This document shows, piece by piece, positions 17,409 through 27,064 of a stretch of 64,000 bases of DNA (position 1 is the first letter of the stretch; each line of letters starts with the position of its first letter). This stretch comes from Colwellia demingiae (GTDB lineage: Bacteria > Pseudomonadota > Gammaproteobacteria > Enterobacterales > Alteromonadaceae), in NCBI RefSeq assembly GCF_007954275.1, contig NZ_VOLT01000009.1:62001-126000 (forward strand), given 5' to 3'. Under the pieces are notes generated by a model. That model saw only the letters and a list, made by a program, of their open reading frames with translations, was not told where the DNA came from and did no database searches. A program made the position numbers and the translations under genes.

Positions 17409-17579
17409 ATGCAAGTAACATCTAAAGTAACTGAAATAACAACTCTTTCAGTGACTGAGCTAGCAACTATTGTAAATTTTTTCTCAGGACTAGGCACTGC
17501 AGTGTTAGCTGTTGTCGCCTTTTATGTTCTATACAGGTGGAAAGCACGTAAAAAGAAATTAACTCTCGTGCGCGGATAA
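17409..17579 (+). CDS. 56-aa single-pass membrane protein
   Basis: The ATG at 17409 follows TTAAAGGATTATCTCG, a good ribosome-binding site. The protein has a Thr/Val-rich N-terminus, one membrane helix (FFSGLGTAVLAVVAFYVLY), then a strongly basic tail (RWKARKKK). That charge pattern predicts an N-out, C-in bitopic inner-membrane protein. Its end overlaps the convergent transglycosylase gene by 21 bp. I recognise no family. Small proteins of this design often act as modulators of larger membrane complexes, but nothing here shows a partner. Confidence 0.55.
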   Translation: MQVTSKVTEITTLSVTELATIVNFFSGLGTAVLAVVAFYVLYRWKARKKKLTLVRG

Positions 17580-18620
17580 GGACTTAGACACGACCATAAT
17601 ATCCAATACATAATAAAGTGACTCCCAACCCCAAGGTTGGCGACCTAAGTTATGAAATATCATACCAGTAGCAATATCTTCCGCAGAGAATTGTTGCTCG
17701 TTTTCAGCAAAGTATCGGGTAGCTTTTCCCATAGTGGTGTCAGTCAGTAATTTTTTCATAGCGCCAATCCCTGAGTGGTAAGATTGAACTAAGAGTATAT
17801 CGAAGAGTGCTTGTTGTTTTGTCTTATCAAGGTGCCCAAATACCGAGGAAAATATTGGTTGAAGATTTCTTCTAATCATAACATATAACCGCACAGCACA
17901 ATCTACCTGTGCCATACGATGTTGATAGAAGCGCTTATCAATACCGCAGTCATTCAGAACCTCAGGTTTCAACTGCAGCATACCCAAAGCATTATCGCTT
18001 GAACGAACATTTTTTTTGGCTCCGCTTTCAATAATTAACTGGGCGACAAACAACCTCAATGACAATGTGTCTAATGGCTCAGACAGCTGCGAACTGCGGT
18101 GTTGAAACATTAACCCGACCAATGCCTCCAAACTAATAGGGTTTGACTCGGTACCTGCTTTAACACCGTCCCAAGTGCCCCATACTTTCGATTCCGGCGC
18201 AATGCCTTTTACTCGATCAATAGAGGCACGAATATCAACCCATGGCTGGTCACAACTCAAAGCAAAGGGGTAACCTACGGCAGATACACTACCTTCAACC
18301 CATCGATTAACCTTATTATTCTTGTGTAATTGAAAACGAATTTTATTTAATTTTTCCTGTGTTGCTATACCTGTATCTTCATTATCCATCCAGGTTAAAA
18401 ATCGACCACGCTGATCAAAAAATACATGCCGATCAGGGAGTTCGCAATAACCATTCGACAGTAATACCCATCGGCGTAACTCGGTTAAATTATAGGACGC
18501 CCCCTTGCTAAACGAATACGGGGTATCGCGAACGACTTGTTTCCAGTCTGAAGTAGGCACTGCAATGGATATTGCACACCATAATAGTAAAAATATTGGT
18601 AGGATATATTTTATTAACAC
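17559..18620 (-). CDS. Lytic transglycosylase-like (SLT-domain) exported protein
   Basis: 353 aa from a GTG at 18620, which yields a signal peptide (LIKYILPIFLLLWCAISIA); the frame extends upstream to a TTG at 18710 but that start is less likely. The SLT-like motif is in the second half: IIESGAKKNVRSSDNALGMLQL, with the catalytic Glu in IIESGA and the GMLQL turn, followed by a cluster of helices containing YHSGIGAMKK. The N-terminal 170 residues are not recognised. It probably cleaves peptidoglycan glycan strands in the periplasm. The start choice is uncertain; family confidence is moderate to good. Confidence 0.78.
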   Translation of the reverse strand: MLIKYILPIFLLLWCAISIAVPTSDWKQVVRDTPYSFSKGASYNLTELRRWVLLSNGYCELPDRHVFFDQRGRFLTWMDNEDTGIATQEKLNKIRFQLHKNNKVNRWVEGSVSAVGYPFALSCDQPWVDIRASIDRVKGIAPESKVWGTWDGVKAGTESNPISLEALVGLMFQHRSSQLSEPLDTLSLRLFVAQLIIESGAKKNVRSSDNALGMLQLKPEVLNDCGIDKRFYQHRMAQVDCAVRLYVMIRRNLQPIFSSVFGHLDKTKQQALFDILLVQSYHSGIGAMKKLLTDTTMGKATRYFAENEQQFSAEDIATGMIFHNLGRQPWGWESLYYVLDIMVVSKSLSAHES

Positions 18621-19103
18621 GATAGTTAACTCACTCAAAACGTAACTATTACTATAGCTAGATCCAAAAAGTATAAGAATAATAAACGCGATCTCTGATC
18701 TAGGCAACAACTTAGATTAAAGCAATAATTCTTTTAAATAATTGGCAGTTTCTGTCAGAAGACCGCACTTTACTATTTTATTCGTGGTTATATGGACGAG
18801 CTATAGAAAAATTGACTATTGAAATCCAGCTCCCCATAAAAGGTAAAGTATTTATTATTTTAAAGACTAAAAACTCACTCGATTTCATTTGTATGATCAA
18901 AAAATTTGTTCGTTAGTTTTATTTAATTACTTTAGTTTGATGCAAAGTAACTATCTACAGAAAATTATCCTTTACCTTTTTATTAAAACAGCTCAAAATA
19001 GTTTTATAAAAATTATCAAAAGAAAACATAAGTCATTGATTTCATTAGTGTGAAAACGCTTTGGAATCACATGTTAAATACATGGAAATTGGTATCTAAG
19101 TTT
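18621..19103. other. AT-rich gap between transglycosylase and phosphatase genes
   Basis: Apart from the 5' extensions of the two flanking frames I see no gene. The region probably contains both divergent promoters, but I could not pick a convincing -35/-10 pair. Confidence 0.35.
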
Positions 19104-19571
19104 ATGAATTATAAAGAAATAAGTAGTGTATTATTTGTGTGTATGGGCAATATCTGTCGTTCACCCAGTGCTGAAGCTGTTTTTAGACATAAAATGCAAG
19201 TAAAAGGTTTGACATTAAAAGTTGATTCTGCGGGTACTGTAGGAGCACATGCCAAACAAAAACCCGATCATCGCGCTCAAAAAGCGGGTGTTGCACGCGG
19301 TTATTCTTTTGATGGCATTAAAGCACGTAAAGTTACAGTGCAAGATTTTACCGACTTTGATCTCATTCTAGCAATGGACTATGACAACATTGAAGAGCTA
19401 AAAAAAGTAGCGCCACCAGCAATGCAAGACAAAATACATTTAATGCTAGATTTTGCTACCGAACATGAAGAAGATCAGGTACCAGATCCGTATTATGGCG
19501 GCGCTAAAGGTTTTGATTATGTACTTGATTTAGTTGAAGCAGCAAGTGATGGTTTATTAGAAAAAATATAA
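19104..19571 (+). CDS. Low-molecular-weight protein-tyrosine phosphatase
   Basis: 155 aa from the ATG at 19104, the usual family length; the open frame begins at a GTG at 19050. The P-loop is near the N-terminus: Cys13 and Arg19 in VCMGNICRSP, with the following Ser-Ala-Glu. The general acid Asp lies in VPDPYYGG near the C-terminus. This is the cytoplasmic LMW-PTP fold. The gene stands alone rather than in an exopolysaccharide (Wzb) operon, so it is probably a housekeeping phosphatase. A bidirectional terminator follows. Confidence 0.93.
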   Translation: MNYKEISSVLFVCMGNICRSPSAEAVFRHKMQVKGLTLKVDSAGTVGAHAKQKPDHRAQKAGVARGYSFDGIKARKVTVQDFTDFDLILAMDYDNIEELKKVAPPAMQDKIHLMLDFATEHEEDQVPDPYYGGAKGFDYVLDLVEAASDGLLEKI

Positions 19572-19611
19572 ATCTGCGCACGATCTCTTATCACCACATA
19601 TCATCGAAATA

Positions 19612-19642
19612 AAAAAACCTTAGCTTTTGGCTAAGGTTTTTT
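19612..19642. terminator. Bidirectional terminator between phosphatase and aroH
   Basis: Stem AAAAAACCTTAGC, loop TTTTG, arm GCTAAGGTTTTTT. There are T-runs on both strands, so it can serve both convergent genes. Confidence 0.9.
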
Positions 19643-19660
19643 ATTTGAATAAACTTAAAT

Positions 19661-20713
19661 TTATTCGAAGCGTGTTTTTACTGAATCAGCCAACAACGCT
19701 AAAATATCTTCACTGACGGTTAAGTCAATACAAGCATCGGTAATGCTTTTTCCGTAGGTTAACGGTGTGCCAGCTTTAACTGCTTGATTACCTTCTTCGA
19801 TAAAGCTTTCAATCATTACACCAAAAAGACTGTCTTCACCTTGGCTGATCTGATCAGCAATAGAGCGTGCAACATCAATTTGTTTATTGTGATCTTTATA
19901 GCTATTACCATGGCTACAATCAACCATAATACTTTGTGGTAATGACGCTTTTTCAAGTCGCTGTCGCGTATCTTTAATATCTGCAGCATGGTAATTAGGT
20001 ACTTTACCGCCACGTAAAATTACGTGAGCAAATGGATTACCATGGGTTTGGTAAATACACATTTGACCACTTTTATCTGGTGAATATAATACATGCGGAA
20101 CGCTTGATGCTTGAATAGCGTCAAGGGCAATTTTAACATTACCGTCAGTGCCATTTTTAAAACCAACAGGGCAAGACAGGGCAGAAGCTAATTCACGGTG
20201 AACTTGGCTCTCAGTAGTACGTGCGCCAATAGCGCCCCAGCTGATTAAATCAGAAATATACTGACCGGTAACCATATCTAAAAATTCAGTACCTGCAGGT
20301 AGTCCTAAGTCATTAATTTCGACTAATAAGTTACGGGCAAGTTTTAATCCCTTGGCAACATGAAATGACTTGTCTAAATCAGGGTCGCTAATTAAGCCTT
20401 TCCAACCAACGGTAGTACGTGGTTTTTCAAAGTAAACGCGCATAACAATGAGTAATTCATTTTTATACTTATCACGTAATACGGTGAGTTTTTTAGCGTA
20501 ATCAATTGCAGCGGTGGGATCGTGAATAGAACAAGGGCCGATAATGACTAATAAACGTTTGTCTTCACCACTAATGACCGCTTCAATTTCTTTGCGGCTT
20601 TGCATAATAAAATCTGCAGTTGCCGTACTTAAAGGAATTTCTTCAGCAAGCTGTGCAGGGGAGACTAAATTTTCAATTAGCGTGGTGCGTAATTCATCAG
20701 TTTTAATTGTCAT
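19661..20713 (-). CDS. aroH: 3-deoxy-7-phosphoheptulonate synthase (DAHP synthase), AroH-like
   Basis: 350 aa class I DAHP synthase, condensing phosphoenolpyruvate with erythrose 4-phosphate in the first step of the shikimate pathway. Signatures include LLVIIGPCSIHD, FEKPRTTVGWKGL, SWGAIGARTTESQVHRE and SCPVGFKNGTDG. The segment PDKSGQMCIYQTHGN and GGKVPNYHAADI resemble the E. coli tryptophan-sensitive AroH more than AroG. The aroH-ppsR-ppsA neighbourhood is also that of E. coli. Feedback specificity is not proven by sequence alone. Colocation with PEP synthase makes sense because PEP is a substrate. An inverted repeat lies about 70-105 bp upstream. Confidence 0.93.
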   Translation of the reverse strand: MTIKTDELRTTLIENLVSPAQLAEEIPLSTATADFIMQSRKEIEAVISGEDKRLLVIIGPCSIHDPTAAIDYAKKLTVLRDKYKNELLIVMRVYFEKPRTTVGWKGLISDPDLDKSFHVAKGLKLARNLLVEINDLGLPAGTEFLDMVTGQYISDLISWGAIGARTTESQVHRELASALSCPVGFKNGTDGNVKIALDAIQASSVPHVLYSPDKSGQMCIYQTHGNPFAHVILRGGKVPNYHAADIKDTRQRLEKASLPQSIMVDCSHGNSYKDHNKQIDVARSIADQISQGEDSLFGVMIESFIEEGNQAVKAGTPLTYGKSITDACIDLTVSEDILALLADSVKTRFE

Positions 20714-20785
20714 GAAATTCTAATATATCGTTAGATTAAGTTTGGTTTATTTTGGCTTCTTTATGGGCTAACAGAAGGCCGCGCA

Positions 20786-20819
20786 TATCGCGCATACATA
20801 AAGTAATTTATGCGCGATA
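20786..20819. promoter_or_regulatory. Perfect 11-bp inverted repeat upstream of aroH
   Basis: TATCGCGCATA (20786-20796) and TATGCGCGATA (20809-20819) flank a 12-nt loop. This is a GC-rich island in an AT-rich leader. It is not a TrpR or TyrR consensus as I remember them, and no T-run follows. It could be an operator or an mRNA structure for aroH, or the end structure of ppsR. Confidence 0.4.
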
Positions 20820-20926
20820 ACATAGCTAAATTAGTCGCTAATGTGAACTGTTATTACTCATTCGAAGTAATAAAAGCTGAATAACTCACTGATAAATTGA
20901 TTTAAGACTGTTATTCGTTATTTAAT

Positions 20927-21736
20927 TTAATATTTGTAACGCTGTAAGCCTGTTTCAGTCAGTATCTTAGCAGTGATTTCTTCTACAGAAAGCTTGGTGG
21001 TATTGATGAAAGGTATCTTCTCATTTTTATAGAGTTTTTCTACTTCTCTAACTTCCATACGACATTGTCTTGCTGAGGAATATTTACTGTTTGCCATTCG
21101 GCCATCCCTGATATCGATTAGGCGTTGTGCATCTATGGTTAAACCGAACAGCTTTTTATGAAAAGGTTTCAAGAAACTAGGAATTTTAAGTTCTTCCATA
21201 TCATCATCTGTAAAAGGGTAATTTGCCGCTTTTATGCCATATTGAAGTGCTAAATAAAGCGCACTGGGCGTTTTTCCTGAACGTGAAACACCGACTAAGA
21301 TAACATCTGCCTCTTCATAGTTAGTGACGTTTGAGCCATCGTCATTGTTTAAGGCATAGTTCACTGCTTCAATTCGGTAATCATAGCTGTTTTCATGAAT
21401 GCTATGGGTTCTATGCGTTTTAGGTTTGGCTTGTATCGCTAACTCTTTTTCAAGTGGAGCAACAAAGGGTTCTAAAAAGTTATAAAGCACGGCATCACAG
21501 CTCTCAATGATTTCTCGAACCTCATTATTTACAAAGGTATGAAAAACTAATGCAGGTTTACCACCGCGGCTGGTTGCTTTGTTAATCCGCTCTTTTGTAG
21601 CAAGCGCTTTCTCGGTGGTTTCAACAAACGAAATGGTATGGTGCTCAAATTCAGTAGGGAAAAGTGATAGTAGTGCGTGACCAAAAACTTCTGAAGTTAT
21701 GGCGGTACCATCGGAAATGTAAAAAGCTGATCGCAT
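20927..21736 (-). CDS. ppsR: PEP synthase regulatory protein (bifunctional kinase/pyrophosphorylase)
   Basis: 269 aa, DUF299 family. It inactivates PEP synthase by ADP-dependent phosphorylation of an active-site Thr and reactivates it by Pi-dependent pyrophosphorylysis. The P-loop-like GVSRSGKT lies at residues 149-156, and the N-terminal AFYISDGTAITSE and central RTHSIHEN are family marks. It is divergent from ppsA (264 bp apart), its target. This is the standard regulator-target pair controlling the pyruvate-to-PEP step. Confidence 0.97.
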   Translation of the reverse strand: MRSAFYISDGTAITSEVFGHALLSLFPTEFEHHTISFVETTEKALATKERINKATSRGGKPALVFHTFVNNEVREIIESCDAVLYNFLEPFVAPLEKELAIQAKPKTHRTHSIHENSYDYRIEAVNYALNNDDGSNVTNYEEADVILVGVSRSGKTPSALYLALQYGIKAANYPFTDDDMEELKIPSFLKPFHKKLFGLTIDAQRLIDIRDGRMANSKYSSARQCRMEVREVEKLYKNEKIPFINTTKLSVEEITAKILTETGLQRYKY

Positions 21737-22000
21737 AATTAATTCTTCTTATTGAATCGTTATTTATAAATGTTAGTGTCGTTTTGAAAGTTATATCCCA
21801 TTGCCATTCCCAGCGCCTCGAATTGAAATAGCTCAAGCACTCTGAAACCTACATCTTGATTGGTGATGGGTATAATGAAAACTTTTAAGTTATATTTTAT
21901 TTAGTCTTTTAGTTTGTACAACTGGCAGTGTAGAATGTATTTAGCGACAAATAAATAGATAAACAAATAATCAAATTTATTTTTTAATTGGAGAAGTGAC

Positions 22001-24388
22001 GTGCAAGAAAATGTTCTTTGGTATCAAAGCTTAGGCATGAACGATGTAGACCGCGTAGGCGGTAAAAATGCATCGCTTGGTGAAATGATTTCTAACTTAG
22101 CGAATGTTGGCGTGCAAGTACCTACTGGGTTTGCTACCACGTCGTTTGCCTTTAATGAATTTTTAGAGCAAAGCGGCATTAATGAAAAAATTTACCAACT
22201 CCTCGATGATTTAGACGTAGACGATATTAGTGCGCTTGGTAAATGTGGTGCTATTATCCGTCAATGGATAATTGACACCCCATTTCTCCCTCAAATGCAG
22301 ACTGATATTGAAGCTGCTTACGCAAAACTTGCCGGTGACTTTTCAGAAGATGCTTCTTTTGCGGTACGTTCTTCTGCCACAGCAGAAGATATGCCTGATG
22401 CCTCTTTTGCTGGCCAACAAGAAACTTTTTTAAACGTGCGCGGTTTTGATTCAGTGATGGTTGCTATTAAGCATGTATTTGCATCGCTTTTTAATGACAG
22501 AGCTATTTCATACCGTGTTCATCAAGGCTATGACCATCGTGGTGTTGCACTATCTGCTGGCATTCAGCAAATGGTACGAAGTGATATTTCTGCTTCAGGT
22601 GTTATGTTCTCTATTGATACTGAGTCTGGTTTTGACCAAGTTGTTTTCATCACGTCAAGCTTTGGTTTAGGTGAAATGGTGGTACAGGGCGCGGTAAACC
22701 CTGATGAGTTTTATGTTCACAAACCAACACTAGCTAAAGGCAAACCTGCTGTAGTACGTCGTAATATTGGTAGCAAAGCTATTAAAATGGTGTACTCAGA
22801 TAGCCAAGAACATTCTAAGCAAGTTGAGATTGTTGATATTGATGAAGCTGATTCTAACCGTTTTTCATTAACCGATAGCGAAGTTGAAGAACTAGCTAAA
22901 CAAGCGGTAATTATTGAAAAACATTATGGTCATCCAATGGATATTGAATGGGCAAAAGATGGCTTAGATGGCAAGTTATATATTGTTCAAGCACGACCTG
23001 AAACAGTTCGAAGTCGTGAGAATGCCAATGTTATGGAGCAGTTCCAACTACAAACTAACGATAACCTAACAGTTGTTTGTGAAGGGCGTTCAATTGGTCA
23101 CAAAATAGGTAGTGGTGAAGCGAAGGTTTTATCGTCACTATCTGAAATGGATAAAATCCTGCCTGGCGATGTATTAGTTACTGATATGACAGACCCTGAT
23201 TGGGAACCTATCATGAAACGCGCTTCAGCGATTGTGACTAATCGCGGTGGAAGAACCTGTCATGCTGCTATTATTGCACGTGAAATGGGTATTCCTGCTG
23301 TTGTTGGTTGTGGTAATGCTACTGAGCTTATTAACGCTGGCGATAACGTAACCGTTTCGTGCGCTGAAGGTGATACCGGTTTTATTTACCGTGGTAAGTT
23401 AGATTACGAAGTGAAGACTTCTGAAATTAATGATATGCCAGAGTTGCCACTTAAAATCATGATGAATGTTGGTAACCAAGACAGAGCTTTTGCTTTTGCC
23501 CGTTTACCTCATGCTGGTATTGGTTTAGCGCGCTTAGAGTTTATCATCAATAAAATGATTGGTATTCACCCTAAAGCACTACTTAATTTCGATACTCAGC
23601 CTGCTGAATTACAAGACGAAATTAATGATATTATCGTGGGTTACGAAAGCCCTGTTGAGTTTTATATTGCTAAGCTAACTGAAGGTATTTCAACGTTAGC
23701 TGCAGCATACTCACCAGAGAAAGTGATTGTGCGCATGTCTGATTTTAAATCAAATGAGTACGCTAACCTTGTTGGCGGCGAAGCGTATGAACCGCACGAA
23801 GAAAACCCTATGATTGGTTATCGTGGTGCAGCGCGTTATATCTCTAAAGATTTCAGAGATTGTTTTGCCCTTGAATGTGAAGCGATAAAACGTGTTCGTA
23901 ACGACATGGATTTAACCAATGTTGAAGTAATGATACCGTTTGTTCGTACCTTAGGTGAAGCAGCAGCAGTTATTGATATTTTAGCTGAGCATGGCTTGAA
24001 ACGTGGCGAAAATGGTTTACGCATTATTATGATGTGTGAATTACCATCAAATGCGCTATTGGCTGATCAGTTCCTTGATTACTTTGATGGTTTCTCTATT
24101 GGCTCAAATGATTTAACTCAGCTAACGCTTGGTTTAGATAGAGACTCAGGTTTAATCGCGCATTTATTTGATGAACGAGATCCTGCGATAAAAATATTAT
24201 TAGCGATGGCGATAAAAGCCTGTAAAGCACGTGGTAAATACGTGGGTATTTGTGGTCAAGGACCTTCAGATCATGAAGACTTTGCTGCTTGGTTAGTAGA
24301 GCAGGGCATTGATAGCGTCTCGTTAAACCCAGATACAGTATTACCAACATGGTTATACCTTGCTGAGCAATTAGCAAAGAAAGCTTAG
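22001..24388 (+). CDS. ppsA: Phosphoenolpyruvate synthase
   Basis: 795 aa; converts pyruvate + ATP + water to PEP + AMP + Pi for gluconeogenesis. The GTG start at 22001 is fixed by GGAGAAGTGAC just upstream. The ATP-grasp N-terminal domain ([31 protein letters not shown]) is followed by the swivelling phosphohistidine domain with [19 protein letters not shown] (His about residue 421, preceded by the Thr that PpsR modifies). The C-terminal TIM barrel contains PFVRTLGEA and [11 protein letters not shown]. Length and motifs are normal. A strong terminator follows. Confidence 0.98.
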   Translation: MQENVLWYQSLGMNDVDRVGGKNASLGEMISNLANVGVQVPTGFATTSFAFNEFLEQSGINEKIYQLLDDLDVDDISALGKCGAIIRQWIIDTPFLPQMQTDIEAAYAKLAGDFSEDASFAVRSSATAEDMPDASFAGQQETFLNVRGFDSVMVAIKHVFASLFNDRAISYRVHQGYDHRGVALSAGIQQMVRSDISASGVMFSIDTESGFDQVVFITSSFGLGEMVVQGAVNPDEFYVHKPTLAKGKPAVVRRNIGSKAIKMVYSDSQEHSKQVEIVDIDEADSNRFSLTDSEVEELAKQAVIIEKHYGHPMDIEWAKDGLDGKLYIVQARPETVRSRENANVMEQFQLQTNDNLTVVCEGRSIGHKIGSGEAKVLSSLSEMDKILPGDVLVTDMTDPDWEPIMKRASAIVTNRGGRTCHAAIIAREMGIPAVVGCGNATELINAGDNVTVSCAEGDTGFIYRGKLDYEVKTSEINDMPELPLKIMMNVGNQDRAFAFARLPHAGIGLARLEFIINKMIGIHPKALLNFDTQPAELQDEINDIIVGYESPVEFYIAKLTEGISTLAAAYSPEKVIVRMSDFKSNEYANLVGGEAYEPHEENPMIGYRGAARYISKDFRDCFALECEAIKRVRNDMDLTNVEVMIPFVRTLGEAAAVIDILAEHGLKRGENGLRIIMMCELPSNALLADQFLDYFDGFSIGSNDLTQLTLGLDRDSGLIAHLFDERDPAIKILLAMAIKACKARGKYVGICGQGPSDHEDFAAWLVEQGIDSVSLNPDTVLPTWLYLAEQLAKKA

Positions 24389-24460
24389 TTAGCACTTAGC
24401 TTAAATAAGCAGTAAAACTCAATAAGAGAAGCAATAGTCATATTGTTTCTCGAGTACATT

Positions 24461-24499
24461 AAAAACACGTTAGCCTCTTTGGAGATAACGTGTTTTTTT
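24461..24499 (+). terminator. Rho-independent terminator after ppsA
   Basis: AAAAACACGTTA and TAACGTGTTTTT arms, with inner pairing CCTC/GGAG, followed by a T-run. It lies about 75 bp past the ppsA stop. Confidence 0.9.
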
Positions 24500-24640
24500 A
24501 CGTCGATAGTTTATGGGCTGTGTATTCAGTGGCTTGGGAACGGTATTGTATCGTTTGGGTTCTGCCACCTATCCATTGTTGTCATTGAGCTTAGTGAAAA
24601 TGGTCAATGGTTATTTCAATGACTTGGTACTTTACGTTTT

Positions 24641-25348
24641 TTAACGTTCTAGTTCAGTTGTCACAAACGGTTGATTAGAACAGGGTGATGCATTTTTATA
24701 ATGAAAAAAGCTCTTCTCTTCACTGACATGGATATGGCTAACACTAACGCTTTTGGCATCAGTGCGGTGCATGCAAGCAGACAAGTGACTTTTGTCAGGT
24801 TGATGACTTTGATGATAACGTGCTAGATCAGCCACATTGTTCATTTTCATGCGGTTTGCAAGGGCATGACGAGATGCACTGACTTGTTCAAATTTAACCG
24901 ATGATGAAGTAAAAGGACTGTTCAGTTGTTTTTGCGTTAACTGTTCTCCGCTCCACTGCCATGTTTGTTGCACAAATTGGCCACTAGCGTCGTAACCAAA
25001 GGCTAATAAGCTAAATGATGCATAATCATTAAGTGTTGATTGCAGCAGTTGTTGATGCGCCTCTTGTACCGTTTTTTTCGCTGACAATGCTTTAACTAAT
25101 AAGCCACGACTGACCAAAGTCCCGCGAGGTTTAATGCCTTGATAGTAATTTAACAGGCATAAACTCAAGCCAAACTCATTAGTGCTTATCCAAGTGCCGT
25201 TTCCATCGGGATCAATCGGCATTAAGGCTGTGCTACTATTTATGGTGATTGACTGGGGTGCTATGGCCAAGCTGCGAGTTCGTTGTTCGTCGCGGTTAAA
25301 AAATACATGATAATCATTGTTCTCAACTAGCCAACTTACGGTGCACAT
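24641..25348 (-). CDS. NRDE-family (TANGO2-like) protein
   Basis: 235 aa. The N-terminus MCTVSWLVENNDYHVFFNRDEQR has the Cys2 and the Asn-Arg-Asp-Glu motif that define the family. Cys2 becomes the N-terminus if Met is removed, as in Ntn-hydrolase folds, but an activity is not established for bacterial members. GNGTWISTNEFGLSLCLLNYY is a further conserved segment. It overlaps the DinB-fold gene by 13 bp and is last in a run of minus-strand genes with two ATP-grasp proteins. Eukaryotic TANGO2 relatives have been linked to lipid/heme handling, which does not transfer directly. Confidence 0.88.
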   Translation of the reverse strand: MCTVSWLVENNDYHVFFNRDEQRTRSLAIAPQSITINSSTALMPIDPDGNGTWISTNEFGLSLCLLNYYQGIKPRGTLVSRGLLVKALSAKKTVQEAHQQLLQSTLNDYASFSLLAFGYDASGQFVQQTWQWSGEQLTQKQLNSPFTSSSVKFEQVSASRHALANRMKMNNVADLARYHQSHQPDKSHLSACMHRTDAKSVSVSHIHVSEEKSFFHYKNASPCSNQPFVTTELER

Positions 25349-25872
25349 GTATCACTCTTTTGCTGTTGGCTACGTAAAAAAGTGGCAGTGGTAGGTGCCA
25401 CGCCTAATTCATCGTTAACTTGATGCCCCAAAAACTTAGCAATAGCTGCCATCAGCGCTAAATGATGTGTTAAATGACTTGAAGCAAAACATAATTCACG
25501 TCCCATAGATGACGCCATTTGTGCTGATTGCTCACTACACACCGATACCTCACTTTGAACGGTAGTTGGCAGGGTGAGCAAATCTATATCAAATGTCACA
25601 AGCCACTGGTGTATTACATTTAATTCGATAAGGCCTTCACTGCGAACAGTCTCAAGCGCTAGCCCTCTTCGGCGGATGTCGTAATTAATTTTTTCTAGAT
25701 TATCACTGTTCATTAATGCCAGATAAACGTCGAGAATATGACGTAAATGTTGGCCAATAGAGCTATTAAATAATGGTTTAGGCGCCATCATATATGCTTC
25801 ATCACTGAGGCCAGTGATAAAATCTATCATTTGCTCTAATGATTCGATGCTACCGTTAATAATTTTATTCAT
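25336..25872 (-). CDS. DinB-superfamily four-helix protein
   Basis: 178 aa. The first helix carries SIGQHLRHILDVYLALM with a His typical of the metal site, and a later SSHLTHHLALMAAIAKFLG supplies the two-His motif near the C-terminus. This matches the DinB/YfiT-like fold, whose members include thiol-dependent transferases and isomerases (bacillithiol and mycothiol S-transferases). The substrate here is unknown. It overlaps the MFS gene end by 8 bp and the NRDE gene by 13 bp, so all are translated from one transcript. Confidence 0.82.
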   Translation of the reverse strand: MNKIINGSIESLEQMIDFITGLSDEAYMMAPKPLFNSSIGQHLRHILDVYLALMNSDNLEKINYDIRRRGLALETVRSEGLIELNVIHQWLVTFDIDLLTLPTTVQSEVSVCSEQSAQMASSMGRELCFASSHLTHHLALMAAIAKFLGHQVNDELGVAPTTATFLRSQQQKSDTCAP

Positions 25873-27064
25873 TGTTCAATTCCGACTGCAAATGTGTTTG
25901 ATGTCGTAAGGGATATATTCCATACAACACTGCTATTGGCGCTAAACACCAATAAAATAAAGGTAATGTGTTAGCTGATTCACCCATTATCATTAAAGCC
26001 AATGATAACAACGCAAAAAACACCACAAGCCCCCGTTGGGACAAATAACTTTTCCTTATGATAAATGCTAAGGGTTGCTGTGCATTAGCATCATCAAAAA
26101 ACTGTTTATTAAAACTTAACCTAAAAAAAGTAGTTAAAAAGGCAATAACAATAATGCTAGCCAACAAAATATAGTGTTCGGTCTGGCTGGTAACACTGCC
26201 CCTAATAACCCAGGATACGGCATATAATACGATGGCGGAGTAGAACACGTAGCGTTGATTTAACTTATCTATGGTGTTTTTAATTCCCCAAAAAATGATG
26301 CTTAGTACGACCGTTAATCCAACCACTAACAAACCCAGATCCATCACGTTATTATTGGTGATAAAAAATAGCGTTAATACCCAAAAATAACTCTCACAAA
26401 ACAGAAAAACACCATCGATTGTAAAGACCAATTTTTGCCGCCAATCGATTATGGCTGCTTTGTCAATTGGCGTTAGCTGACTCTCGTTATAGTTAGCCTG
26501 TCTACATAAGCCAAAATACGCTGCTACAGAGAGTAAAGTACTAATCACCAACAACCACAGTGCTTGTTGCTGTGCGAGAAAATACCCGCCCATTAATATG
26601 CCTATTTTTAAAAATATAACGATAACAATTTGAAAGTTACCGAATTGCTTTCCTGTTTTGTTCTATGTTTGATTACCGGTTTGAGCTTGGGTCATTGCGC
26701 TAAATAAGGTGCGTTGCGTAATCCAATAAAAACAATTGTAAATACCATTAAGCAAAGCAGCCAAGATAAATAGTGTCACGCTGCGTTCAAACAAAAGTGT
26801 TGCAAGAATTAAACTAGCAACCAATGCTAATTCAGCGATAAAAGAAGCAATTAAAATAGCGCGCCAATGGCGGCGATCATATAGTGCTTTCCAGCCTGCT
26901 AGAGCTATCATAAAACCAACACCCGTCAGGGCAATAAATAAACTAACTTCAGTTAATCGATAACCTTGCTGCCATAACAAAACGGGAATGAAAAACGGTA
27001 ACAAACCTATTAATAGTGAATGAATGCCAGCAAAGCGATAAAATAGTCGAGCAATTCCCTTCAT
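25865..27064 (-). pseudogene. MFS-type transporter interrupted by one in-frame amber stop
   Basis: The frame starts at ATG 27064 and runs 399 codons to TAA 25865-25867, broken only by TAG at 26663-26665 (codon 134). Both sides are in the same frame and join naturally: ...TQAQTGNQT-stop-NKTGKQFGNFQIVI..., the second part being a typical MFS loop and helix. The first piece (133 aa) has about four membrane helices; the downstream piece has an internal ATG at 26593 (242 aa). The uninterrupted protein would be a normal-length transporter. Its start overlaps the ATP-grasp stop (TAATG), so it belongs to that operon and may export or import its product. Either a recent nonsense mutation, a sequencing error, or readthrough explains this. 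Confidence 0.8.
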
